From the NCBI RefSeq assembly GCF_900108055.1, contig NZ_FNWJ01000002.1, positions 258,382 to 322,381 on the forward strand: a stretch of 64,000 nt of DNA. The letters run 5' to 3'. This DNA is from Thermoleophilum album (lineage in GTDB: Bacteria; Actinomycetota; Thermoleophilia; Solirubrobacterales; Thermoleophilaceae). The notes beneath the pieces are model-generated. The model made no database searches. It saw nothing but the letters and a program-made list of their open reading frames with translations, and had not been told where the DNA came from. This document shows, one piece after another, positions 42,893 through 50,783 of the stretch; the first letter of the stretch is position 1; the number at the start of each line of letters is the position of its first letter. The position numbers were made by a program, and so were the translations under genes.

Positions 42893-43327
42893 ATGTTGCG
42901 GAAGGTCCGCGAGCGGTTGAGCGGCGAGCGGGGTTTCACCCTGATCGAGCTGCTCGTCGTGATTCTGATTATCGGCATTCTGGCTGCGATCGCGCTGCCG
43001 GCGTTCTTGGGGCAGCGTCAGAAGGGTCAGGATGCGTCGGCGAAGTCGAATGTGCGGAACTTGGTTTCGCACATGGAGTCGTGCTTCGTCACGAACGAGA
43101 CGTACGCGGGGTGCGACGGCAACAACCCCGACATCCAGAATTCGGGCATCAAGATCGGTAACGGCCCGGGTCAGGTCGAGATCATCAACCCGACGGCGAC
43201 CGGTTACACGCTGACGGGTTACTCGAAGTCGGGGAACACGTTCACCTACGTGAAGAACGGTTCGAACGTGACGAAGAACTGCCAGCAGCGCGGCGAGGGT
43301 GGCTGCCCGTCCGACGGTCAGTGGTAG
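42893..43327 (+). CDS. pilA: Type IV major pilin (class III signal peptide)
   Basis: Prepilin of 144 residues. A 14-residue basic leader ends in Gly (SGERG), followed by mature FTLIELLVVILIIGILAAIALPAFLG split as the classic N-terminal helix with Glu5. The globular part (60-144) carries four Cys (SCF, GCDG, NCQQ, GCPS) that could form disulfides. A strong AGGAGG Shine-Dalgarno and a terminator directly downstream suggest abundant single-gene expression. Codons end in T or G more often than in neighbouring genes (for example TCG, AAT, TTG, GGT runs). PilD, its processing peptidase, is the next gene. Confidence 0.95.
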   Translation: MLRKVRERLSGERGFTLIELLVVILIIGILAAIALPAFLGQRQKGQDASAKSNVRNLVSHMESCFVTNETYAGCDGNNPDIQNSGIKIGNGPGQVEIINPTATGYTLTGYSKSGNTFTYVKNGSNVTKNCQQRGEGGCPSDGQW

Positions 43328-43357
43328 TAGTCGCGGTCGCCTAGACCACGCTGCGAG

Positions 43358-43389
43358 CGGGGCGGGCCGAAAGGCCCGCCCCGGTCTTT
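43358..43389 (+). terminator. Intrinsic terminator after the pilin gene
   Basis: An 11-bp stem closed by a GAAA tetraloop (GGGGCGGGCC/GGCCCGCCCC core) followed by GTCTTTG. It separates pilin transcription from pilD. Confidence 0.8.
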
Positions 43390-43433
43390 GTCGAAGGGAT
43401 ACTGCGAGCGCGAGTGCGACCCCAGCGGTAAAC

Positions 43434-44201
43434 GTGAACCTCTCGATGCAAGCAGCGATACTCCTCGCGTTCCCCCTCGGTGCGGCGGTGGGGAGCTTTC
43501 TCAACGTCGTAGTGCACCGCCTGCCGCGCGGCGAGTCGGTGGTCCGGCCTCGCTCTCGCTGCCCCTCGTGCGAGACACCGATCGCGCCGCTCGACAACGT
43601 CCCAATCGTCTCGTACCTGCTGCTCGGTGGGCGCTGCCGGTCGTGTGGTGCGGCAATCTCTTTGCGTTACCCGCTGGTCGAGCTCACCACCGCGGTCCTC
43701 TTCTCGGGGCTCGTGGCGGCGCGCTGGCCGGACCCGCGACTGGCCCTGTGGTTGCCGTTCGCAGGTCTGCTGGTGGCCGCCGCGGCGATCGACCTCGAGC
43801 ACCGCATCATTCCCAACAAGCTGTTGCTCGCCGGCACCGCGTACGCGGTTGCGGCGGCGCCCATCGTGGCCCGCACGCACCTCGTTGAACTGCTCTTGGC
43901 CGGAGCGGGATCGTTCGTCGCTTTTCTGTTGATCGCGCTCGCGTACCCCGCAGGGATCGGCATGGGGGACGTCAAGCTCGCCGGCGTGATGGGGCTCTAC
44001 CTCGGCATCGGCGTGATACCGGCGCTGTTCGTGGCCTTCCTCGCCGGTGCGCTCGTCGGGGTGGCGCTGATCGCCCGCGAGGGCCGCGGTGCGCGCAAGC
44101 GCGGCGTGCCGTTCGGTCCGTTCCTCGCGCTCGGCGGGGTGGTCGGGATCGTCGCGGGTCCCGAGCTGGTGGATCTCTACCGCCAAACCTTCCTCGTCTG
44201 A
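43434..44201 (+). CDS. pilD: Prepilin leader peptidase/N-methyltransferase PilD
   Basis: Polytopic aspartyl protease that removes prepilin leaders and methylates the new N-terminus; 255 residues, about seven membrane segments. The N-terminal domain has GSFLNVVVHRLPRGE and two CxxC pairs (CPSC near 44, CRSC near 68) as in bifunctional enzymes. The catalytic Asp residues are in AAAIDLEHRIIPN near 121 and GIGMGDVKLAG near 182 (GxGD motif). GTG 43434 is chosen; ATG 43446 would shorten it by four residues. Confidence 0.94.
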   Translation: MNLSMQAAILLAFPLGAAVGSFLNVVVHRLPRGESVVRPRSRCPSCETPIAPLDNVPIVSYLLLGGRCRSCGAAISLRYPLVELTTAVLFSGLVAARWPDPRLALWLPFAGLLVAAAAIDLEHRIIPNKLLLAGTAYAVAAAPIVARTHLVELLLAGAGSFVAFLLIALAYPAGIGMGDVKLAGVMGLYLGIGVIPALFVAFLAGALVGVALIAREGRGARKRGVPFGPFLALGGVVGIVAGPELVDLYRQTFLV

Positions 44202-44367
44202 TCGCGCCGCGCCCCCCGGGCGCGCGGTCGGCAGTACCGGCGAGCGGTCAGCGCGGATATTGCAAGCGATCGACCAAGCGTCGAGGTGATTCAAGCGTCG
44301 CCGGCGGTTGCCGATACGGGGAAGGACTCTCCCTTCTCTCCCCTCAGCGAAACAGTTCCTCTGCCGA

Positions 44368-45309
44368 ATGTCTCCATCCCTGTTTCGGAAGCCTTCGTCC
44401 CGCGGGAGCGTCGGGCTCGACATCGACGGTCGTTACCTCGCGGCTTGCGAGATCGCTGGCGGGCGAATCGTGCGGGTCGCATCGCACGACCTGCCGGAAG
44501 GTCTCGTGGTTGACGGCGAGGTGCGGGACAAGGAAGGTCTCGCCGCCGCCTTGCGCGAGTTCGTGCGGACCACCGAGCTCGCGCGCGATGTCTGGCTCGG
44601 TGTTGCCAACCAGCAGATCGTCGTGCGGTTGATCGAGCTGCCACCGATCGAGGACGACGAGGAGCGTGAAGCGGCAATCCGCTTCCAGGCCTCGGAGGCG
44701 ATCGCGATGCCGCTGGAAGAAGCGATTCTCGACCACCAGGTGATCGACAACCGGGTCGACGACACCGGTGCCGAGCGCATGCGGGTGGTGGTGGTCGCCG
44801 CCAGGCGCTCGATGGTGGAGGAGTTCGTTGGGGCCGTGAAGGGCGCGGGCCTGCGCCCGCGCGGGCTTGACCTCGACGCGTTCGCGCTGGTGCGCGTCTT
44901 GGCCCGCGCTAACGGCGCCGGTACCGAGACTGGTACCGGTGGCGCCCGCGTCTACTGTCACCTTGGCGGCGTCACCAACCTCGCGATCGCGGCGGGCTCC
45001 GCGTGTCTGTTCACGCGCACGATCACGAGCGCCTGGGACGAAGACGGAAGTGCCGATCGTCTTGCCGATGAGATCCGCTTGTCGATCGACTACTACCTGG
45101 CGCAGCCCGACTCGCCGCCGGTCGAGGAGGTCGTATTGTCCGGTCCGGGCTCGCGCGACGACGGCCTCGTCGACGACCTGGCGGCGCACCTCGCCCTACC
45201 GGTGGCGGTCGCCGAGCCGCTGCCGGGGCTCGACCCCGACGGCCGGGCGGCCCACGATCCGGCGCGCTTCACGGTCGCTGCCGGACTCGCTCTTGGAGGT
45301 CAGTCGTGA
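44368..45309 (+). CDS. pilM: Type IV pilus assembly protein PilM
   Basis: Actin-like cytosolic protein that links PilB to the membrane proteins PilN/PilO; 313 residues. It opens with the ASKHA nucleotide-binding strand SVGLDIDGRYLAACEI, continues with LGVANQQIVVRLIELP and AIRFQASEAI (the PilM signature region), and ends with SGPGSRDDGLVDDLA and HDPARFTVAAGLAL. ATG 44368 is preferred; an upstream in-frame start at 44308 adds 20 residues without conservation. It starts the pilM-N-O-P-like operon, with a GTGA overlap to pilN. The 166-base gap after pilD holds a GC-rich inverted repeat without a T run. Confidence 0.88.
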   Translation: MSPSLFRKPSSRGSVGLDIDGRYLAACEIAGGRIVRVASHDLPEGLVVDGEVRDKEGLAAALREFVRTTELARDVWLGVANQQIVVRLIELPPIEDDEEREAAIRFQASEAIAMPLEEAILDHQVIDNRVDDTGAERMRVVVVAARRSMVEEFVGAVKGAGLRPRGLDLDAFALVRVLARANGAGTETGTGGARVYCHLGGVTNLAIAAGSACLFTRTITSAWDEDGSADRLADEIRLSIDYYLAQPDSPPVEEVVLSGPGSRDDGLVDDLAAHLALPVAVAEPLPGLDPDGRAAHDPARFTVAAGLALGGQS

Positions 45310-46016
45310 GGCCGGTCAACCTGCTTCCCGACAAACGCCGGCGCGCTCGCAAGGGCGACGGTCGTCGCGCCCAGATGGTGGTCGCTGCGCTCGCCCTGTT
45401 GGTCTTGATGGTGGCTGTCTACACGCTCGCCGCGCGCCAGGTGAACGAGCGCAGGGCGAAGGCTGAGCAGGTGCGCCAAGAGGCGCAGCAGCTGCAAGCG
45501 CAGCAAGCGCAGCTCGGTGCCTTCGGTCAGTTCGCGCGCTTGCGCCAGGCGCGCGAACAAGCGGTCAAGCAGCTGGCTCAGCAGCGCTTCGACTGGGAGC
45601 GCTTCCTGCGCGAGGTGTCGCTGGTGATGCCCGCCAGCGGGTGGTTGACCGAGGCTCAGGCGTCGGTCACCGGACTCTCCTCGTCGACCGCCAGCCCGGG
45701 CGGCTCGGGCGGCGCGAGCGGGGCGGCCACCCCCGCCGGGCAAGCGAGCAGCGGTCCCGAGGCGAACCTTTCCGGCTGCCTGCGCACTCAGAGCGACGTA
45801 GCGCGCCTGATGGTGCGGCTGCGACAGCTCCACCGCGTCAAGGACGTGGAGCTCACCTCGTCGGAGCAGGAGAACCCGGACGAAGCGCCGAGCAGCCAGA
45901 GCTGCGGCCGCTTCTACAAGTTCCAGGTACGCCTGCTTTTCGACCCGGCGCCCGCGGCCGTCGAGGCGCCCCAAGGCAGCAGCAAAGTCCCGGCGAAGCT
46001 CGGAGGCGGGTCGTGA
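45306..46016 (+). CDS. pilN: Type IV pilus assembly protein PilN
   Basis: Bitopic inner-membrane alignment protein, 236 residues. The short cytosolic N-terminus contains the PilM-binding motif VNLLPDKRR (residues 3-11), then one membrane helix (about 22-42) and an extracytoplasmic coiled coil (about 45-100, Gln/Ala-rich). A Ser/Gly/Ala-rich insertion (about 125-155) precedes a ferredoxin-like domain. It has a GGAGG ribosome-binding site in the pilM end, starts with a GTGA overlap, and is coupled to pilO in the same way. Confidence 0.85.
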   Translation: MRPVNLLPDKRRRARKGDGRRAQMVVAALALLVLMVAVYTLAARQVNERRAKAEQVRQEAQQLQAQQAQLGAFGQFARLRQAREQAVKQLAQQRFDWERFLREVSLVMPASGWLTEAQASVTGLSSSTASPGGSGGASGAATPAGQASSGPEANLSGCLRTQSDVARLMVRLRQLHRVKDVELTSSEQENPDEAPSSQSCGRFYKFQVRLLFDPAPAAVEAPQGSSKVPAKLGGGS

Positions 46017-46984
46017 CCCTCACAGACCGCGATCGCAAGATTCTGCTCTACGTGGTGCCGCTACTGCTGGTGGTCGTTTACTGGTTCTTCCTGCTCGGCC
46101 CGAAGCGTGAAGAAGCGGCCAAGGCCGGCGACGAGCTGCAGCAGCAGGAACAAGCACGCGACCAGGCGCGCCAAACGCTCGCTCAGCTACAGGCGAGCCG
46201 CGCGAACTTCGATCGCGACTACGCGACCGTAGTGAAGCTCGGTAAAGCGATCCCGCCGCAGCTCGACATGGCGACGGTGCTGGTCCAGCTCGACGCCGCG
46301 GCGCGTGGGACGGGGATTCGCTTCAGCAAGATCGAGGTCGGACAGCGCCAGAGCGCGCAGGCGGCGAGCGCCACCGCAGGTGGTGGTGGCGGCGGGTCCA
46401 GCTCTCAACCCCCGGTGGCGGCTGGTGGTCAACAGGCGCAGAGCGGGCCAGGGAAGGCAACCGAAGCGGCCAACAACGCAGCCCAAACCAGCGCGCAGCG
46501 CAACCAGGCGGCCGAGCAGTCGGGAGTCAATCCGCAGGACACGCAGACTTCGGTTTCGAGCGGCAAAGGGCTGCCGATTGGCGGAGGCCAGGCCGGCGGC
46601 GCCGCCACTGCGGGCGGCGCGATGCCCGCGCCAGCGTCCGGAGCGCTCGATTCGGTACCGCTAACGCTGCGGTTCAACGGTTCCTTCATGCGCCTTGCCG
46701 ACTTCTTCCATCGCCTCAAGCGGTTTGTGCGCGTGGCTGGCGACCGCTTGCTGGTGCGGGGTCGTCTGTTGACCGTCGAGTCCCTGCACTTCACGAGCGA
46801 CAGCGAGCACTTCCCGCGCATCGACGCCGAGCTCGTGGCGACCGTCTACCTCGCCCCGCGCTCGGAGGGGGCGACTGGCGGTGCGACCCCCCAAGGCCCG
46901 GCTCCCACTACGAACGCGTCAAACCAGGCGGCGAGTGGGGCGCAGAACGCGTCGCCCGCGCCCGCCGCTACGGCCGCCCGGTGA
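46013..46984 (+). CDS. pilO: Type IV pilus assembly protein PilO
   Basis: Partner of PilN, 323 residues: short N-terminus, one membrane helix (about 10-27), coiled coil (30-68), then the PilO fold around VVKLGKAIPPQLDMATVLVQLDAAARGTGIRFSKIE taken in parts. A long Gly/Ser/Gln-rich linker (about 118-205) is unusual for the family. The domain resumes at PLTLRFNGSFMRLADFFHRL and ends in a Thr/Ala-rich tail. GTG overlaps the pilN stop with GGAGG at good distance. Confidence 0.85.
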   Translation: MTLTDRDRKILLYVVPLLLVVVYWFFLLGPKREEAAKAGDELQQQEQARDQARQTLAQLQASRANFDRDYATVVKLGKAIPPQLDMATVLVQLDAAARGTGIRFSKIEVGQRQSAQAASATAGGGGGGSSSQPPVAAGGQQAQSGPGKATEAANNAAQTSAQRNQAAEQSGVNPQDTQTSVSSGKGLPIGGGQAGGAATAGGAMPAPASGALDSVPLTLRFNGSFMRLADFFHRLKRFVRVAGDRLLVRGRLLTVESLHFTSDSEHFPRIDAELVATVYLAPRSEGATGGATPQGPAPTTNASNQAASGAQNASPAPAATAAR

Positions 46985-47982
46985 AAGCCATGAAGGAACA
47001 GCTCCTCGACATCTGGGAAGAGTTGCGCGAGCGGCGTCTGCTGCCAATCGCCGTGCTGCTGTGCGTCGCGCTGATCGCAATTCCCGTGCTGCTGGCCGGG
47101 GGTGGCGGCGGTAGTAGCGCGCCCACCGTCGCGCCGGTGCAACCGCCGACGCGCAGCGAGCTCGCGCGCCTTCAGGTTCAGCCCGCCGAGAACGACGTGC
47201 GAGGGTCGCGTCTCGACTCGTTCCGTGCCCGCGACCCCTTCCGCCCGCCGAAGGGTGTGCGTTTGCAGACGCAAGGCGGCGCCAGCGGTAGTGGCTCGCT
47301 GCCGACGCTGGCTGGCTCGAGCGGCGGCGCAAGCCAGGGCGGCAGCGGTGGCGGTAGGGCCGGCGGCGGTGCCGGCGCGGGCGGCGGTGCGCCGAGCGGC
47401 GGTTCCACACCGGCGCCGTCGGGCGGGCCGACGACGTCCGTACGCCGCACCACGACTAGTTACCGCTACGTGGTTGACCTGACCTTCGGCAAGGTCGGCA
47501 GCGAACGACGCTTCCGCGGCCAAGACAAGCTGGCGATGTTGCCCAGCGAGTCGGCGCCGCTGCTGATCCTGCTGGGCGTCGAGGGTGACGGCGACAACGC
47601 CGTTTTCCTGGTCGACGCCTCGCTCAAGAAGACGTCGGGCGAGGGCAGCTGCAAGCCCGCGAAGGATGACTGTGCGGTGCTCACGCTCGGTCCCGGCAAC
47701 GAGCACCGCCTGCGCGACGAGCAGGGCAACGACTACCTGCTGCGGATCGACGCGATCCGTCGCGTGAAGGTCAAGCCCGCGTCGGCCAAGTCGGCTAATG
47801 CGCAGGCGGACAGCGCGGCGCCGGCCCGAGCCGCCAGCGCTGGCCTGAGCAGCGAGGGCGCCGGCGCGGACGCGGCGCCGCCGGTCGAATTCAGGCGCTT
47901 CGAGCTGCCGGTGTTGTCGGATCTCTTCACGGTCGTGACCACCGAGACCCGCCACAGCGGCGCGAGCAAGCGAGGAGAGTGA
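46981..47982 (+). CDS. PilP-like pilus accessory protein
   Basis: A 333-residue bitopic protein following pilO with a GTGA overlap. One membrane helix lies at about 20-38, then a Pro-rich part with the PilP/GspC-like motif SFRARDPFRPP near 80. A Gly-rich linker with many GGS repeats (about 95-155) leads to a compact beta domain (about 160-260; YRYVVDLTFGKVG, APLLILLGVEG) containing a Cys pair (SCKPAKDDC). The rest is Ala-rich. Position and the RDPF motif suggest PilP function, but PilP is normally shorter and a lipoprotein. No secretin gene is present in the window. Confidence 0.6.
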   Translation: MKAMKEQLLDIWEELRERRLLPIAVLLCVALIAIPVLLAGGGGGSSAPTVAPVQPPTRSELARLQVQPAENDVRGSRLDSFRARDPFRPPKGVRLQTQGGASGSGSLPTLAGSSGGASQGGSGGGRAGGGAGAGGGAPSGGSTPAPSGGPTTSVRRTTTSYRYVVDLTFGKVGSERRFRGQDKLAMLPSESAPLLILLGVEGDGDNAVFLVDASLKKTSGEGSCKPAKDDCAVLTLGPGNEHRLRDEQGNDYLLRIDAIRRVKVKPASAKSANAQADSAAPARAASAGLSSEGAGADAAPPVEFRRFELPVLSDLFTVVTTETRHSGASKRGE

Positions 47983-47987
47983 TCGAA

Positions 47988-49472
47988 ATGCGCGCACGCA
48001 AGCTGCTTCGGTTGGCCTTGATCCCGGCAAGCCTGCTGGCGATCGCCGCTCCGGCACAAGCCGCCCGAAAGCCCGTCGTTACGAGCGTCTCGCCGATGCG
48101 CGTGACGGTTGGCGGAACGATCACGATCAAGGGCCGGAATTTCAGTGCGCGCGCCAGCCGCAACACCGTGATTCTCCGCGGTTCGGGTGGCAAAACGGCG
48201 TTTCTCAAACCGCGCAGCGCTTCGTCGCGCAAGCTGGTGGTGGTCGTGCCGCGGCGGGTCGCCGAACTGCTCGCCGTGGCGAACGGTCAACCGCGGGCGA
48301 CGCGCATGAGCCTGCGCATTGCCGTTTCCCGGAGCTTCTCGAAGTGGACGCCGCGACGGCTCTCGCCAGTGGTCGCGCCGGCCAGCTCGGGCGGATCGGG
48401 AGGCGGCGGCACCAGCGGTGGAAGCGCAGGCGGAGCGGGTGGCGGCACCGCGCAAACTGCCTCCTGCTCGGGCGATGCCGACGGCGATCTGCTGGACGCC
48501 GCGCTCGAGGCCCAACTGAAGACCGATCCGTGCGTCGCCGACACCGACCGTGACGGCATCTCCGACGGCTACGAGTACAAGTCGGCCGTCGACCTCAACA
48601 ACGACGATTACCAAAGCCCCAACGCGTCGTTGCCATACCCGGGTAAGAGGCCGTACCCGAATCCGCTCGACCCGACCGACGCCAACGTCGATCACGACGG
48701 CGACGGCCTGACCCTCGCCGAGGAGTTCGGGGCTTGGAACTACACGATCGCCAACGGCTCGCCACGCACGCTCTTCCCGCTGAGCTACTCCGCTGGCGAG
48801 AAGTACTCGATCCTCAGCGCAAACGATCCGCGCAGCCCCGGGCTGCCGGCCGCGGGCTACGGCAAGTGGTCGGAGTTCCTCGCCTGGGCGAGCTCCGCGG
48901 GCTACCGCAACGTCACCACGCCCGACGGCACCTTCCCGCTCCTCGACCTCAACCACAACGGCACCGAGAGCGTCGCCGAGCAACAGATGTACGACCTCGA
49001 CGGCAACGGCTGGCTGTCGGACGAGGAGCGTGACGAGGACGCCGACGGCCTCACCAACTTCGACGAGACCCACGGGCGCATGCTGGTCGAGTACTGGAAG
49101 GCCTGTTACGCGTCCGAGCGTCCGTATTACCTGGCGTACTCGGGAACCGACTTCCTGAACCCCGACGGCGACGGTGACGGCGTGCGCGACGGGGCGGACG
49201 ACCAGGATCACGACGACGTCCCCAACCTCCAGGAACTCAGCCGCATCGGGGCGTCGGGAATCGACGACCGCAAGAACGGCAAGAACTGCGTGCCGGCCGA
49301 CGGTTTGCCAACACCGCCGGCCACCCATCACGCCGCGACTTACGGGCGAGTGAACCCCTTCAACCCCTGCCTCCCGTTCACGGGCGCGCGGACCTGCAAC
49401 ACGCATCCGGGCGTCGGGCAAGACGTCTGGGCGCCGTTCGACGACTCGCCCAACTGGTATTCGCTCCAGTAG
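47988..49472 (+). CDS. Secreted TIG-domain protein with calcium-binding (thrombospondin-3-like) repeats
   Basis: A 494-residue exported protein closing the pilM-N-O-P operon. Signal peptide about 1-26 (ending APAQA), then an IPT/TIG beta domain (VTSVSPMRVTVGGTITIKGRNF in parts, about 30-115). A Gly/Ser linker follows, then repeated acidic loops of the DxDxDG type: SGDADGDLLD, DTDRDGISDGYE, DHDGDGLTLAEE, DLDGNGWLSDEE, DEDADGLTNFDE and DGDGDGVRDGADD. Several Cys near the end could form disulfides. It is probably a surface or pilus-associated calcium-binding adhesin, by position. ATG 47988 has GAGGAG upstream; GTG 47979 is the alternative. Confidence 0.75.
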   Translation: MRARKLLRLALIPASLLAIAAPAQAARKPVVTSVSPMRVTVGGTITIKGRNFSARASRNTVILRGSGGKTAFLKPRSASSRKLVVVVPRRVAELLAVANGQPRATRMSLRIAVSRSFSKWTPRRLSPVVAPASSGGSGGGGTSGGSAGGAGGGTAQTASCSGDADGDLLDAALEAQLKTDPCVADTDRDGISDGYEYKSAVDLNNDDYQSPNASLPYPGKRPYPNPLDPTDANVDHDGDGLTLAEEFGAWNYTIANGSPRTLFPLSYSAGEKYSILSANDPRSPGLPAAGYGKWSEFLAWASSAGYRNVTTPDGTFPLLDLNHNGTESVAEQQMYDLDGNGWLSDEERDEDADGLTNFDETHGRMLVEYWKACYASERPYYLAYSGTDFLNPDGDGDGVRDGADDQDHDDVPNLQELSRIGASGIDDRKNGKNCVPADGLPTPPATHHAATYGRVNPFNPCLPFTGARTCNTHPGVGQDVWAPFDDSPNWYSLQ

Positions 49473-49481
49473 TCGCCCAAC

Positions 49482-49520
49482 GGCGGCTGGGCGCCCCGCC
49501 GTGCGGGGCGCCCAGCCGCC
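49482..49520 (+). terminator. Terminator-like hairpin closing the pilus operon
   Basis: An 18-bp perfect stem (starting GGCGGCTGGG, ending CCCAGCCGCC) with a three-base CGT loop, ten bases after the stop. There is no T run, as in many high-GC terminators. Confidence 0.75.
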
Positions 49521-49604
49521 CCCCTGCCACCGCCGGCGGTCGCGTCCGGTCTGGCGAGCTCGCGTCGACAGGTCGATCGAGGCGTGAGCGCGGCGTCCCG
49601 CGAG

Positions 49605-49610
49605 TAGGGT
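49605..49610 (+). promoter_or_regulatory. Probable -10 box of the aroC operon
   Basis: TAGGGT ends 9 bases before the aroC ATG at 49620. Confidence 0.55.
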
Positions 49611-49619
49611 TCTGCAGCG

Positions 49620-50783
49620 ATGGCGATCCGTTTCGTCACCGCTGGCGAGTCGCACGGTCCGGGGCTGACGGCGATCCTCGAGGGCATCCCCGCTGGGCTC
49701 GAGTTGCGTCGTGAGGAGATCGATCGAGACCTAGCGCGCCGGCAGCTCGGCCATGGCCGCGGCGGTCGGATGAAGATCGAGCGGGATCAGGTACGCGTGA
49801 GCGCCGGTCTGCGTCACGGACGGACGCTCGGCAGCCCGCTCGCCCTTCACGTCGACAACCTGGATTACCGCAACTGGGAGGAGCGGATGAATCCCTGGCC
49901 GGTCGAGACAGCGGTCGAGGAGGTGCACCTCCCACGTCCGGGGCATGCCGACCTCCCGGGTCTTTTGAAGTACGGCCACAGCGACGTGCGCAACGTGCTC
50001 GAGCGGGCGAGCGCACGTGAGACAGCGGCGCGCGTGGCGGTCGGTGCTGTCTGCCGAGCCTTGCTCCGGGAGCTTGGTGTTGAGGTGCGCAGCCACGTCG
50101 TGCAGATCGGCTCGGTTCGCGCCGCCGTCCCCGAGGAGCTGGCGGTCGAAGACTTCGAGGGCGTCGACGAGTCGCCGGTGCGCTGCCTTGACGAGGAAGC
50201 TGGCGCGGCGATGGTGGCGGAGATCGACCGCGCCCGCAAGGCCAACGAATCGCTCGGCGGCGTCTTCGAGGTACGCGCTTGGGGACTCGTGCCAGGCCTC
50301 GGCTCCCACGTCTCCTGGGACAGCCGCCTCGACGGTCGGCTGGCGCAAGCGATCATGTCGATCCAGGCGATGAAGGGCGTCGCGATCGGGGATGCCTTCG
50401 ATGTGGCCGGACGCGTCGGCTCACAGGCGCACGACGAGATCTTCTGGTCGCAGGAGCGCGGGTACTGGCGGGCTACGAACCGCGCGGGCGGTCTCGAGGG
50501 CGGAATGACGAACGGCGAGCCCCTGATCGTGCGTGGCGCGATGAAGCCCTTGCCGACACTCACGCGGCCGCTGCGCTCAGTCGATGTGGTCACCAAGGAG
50601 CCAGCGCAAGCGCTGCGTGAACGCACCGACTCTTGCACCGTGCCGGCTGCCGGTGTGGTTGGCGAGGCGATGGTCGCTGTGGTGCTCGCCGACGCGTACC
50701 TCGAGAAGTTCGGCGGCGACCACCTCGACGATCTGCGCGGCGCGCTCGAGGCCTACAAGAAGCGGATCGGATGGAGGCGATAG
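49620..50783 (+). CDS. aroC: Chorismate synthase
   Basis: FMN-dependent last step of chorismate synthesis, 387 residues. The three family signatures are visible: GESHGPGLTAILEGIPAG (8-25), GHADLPGLLKYGHSDVRNVLERASARET in parts near 107-135, and RVGSQAHDEIFW near 263; the C-terminal RTDSCTVPAAGVVGEAM is typical. It starts at ATG right behind a TANNNT box, probably leaderless, and overlaps the next gene by 13 bases. It opens the aroC-aroKB-aroQ cluster. Confidence 0.96.
   Translation: MAIRFVTAGESHGPGLTAILEGIPAGLELRREEIDRDLARRQLGHGRGGRMKIERDQVRVSAGLRHGRTLGSPLALHVDNLDYRNWEERMNPWPVETAVEEVHLPRPGHADLPGLLKYGHSDVRNVLERASARETAARVAVGAVCRALLRELGVEVRSHVVQIGSVRAAVPEELAVEDFEGVDESPVRCLDEEAGAAMVAEIDRARKANESLGGVFEVRAWGLVPGLGSHVSWDSRLDGRLAQAIMSIQAMKGVAIGDAFDVAGRVGSQAHDEIFWSQERGYWRATNRAGGLEGGMTNGEPLIVRGAMKPLPTLTRPLRSVDVVTKEPAQALRERTDSCTVPAAGVVGEAMVAVVLADAYLEKFGGDHLDDLRGALEAYKKRIGWRR

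Noticed and set aside
47102-47482. Gly/Arg-rich frames inside the PilP-like gene
   Set aside because: They arise from the GGS-repeat linker in other frames.
47733-49655. Long minus-strand open frame antisense to the TIG/calcium-repeat gene
   Set aside because: The + strand protein has a signal peptide and regular acidic loops; the antisense frame mirrors the codon pattern only.
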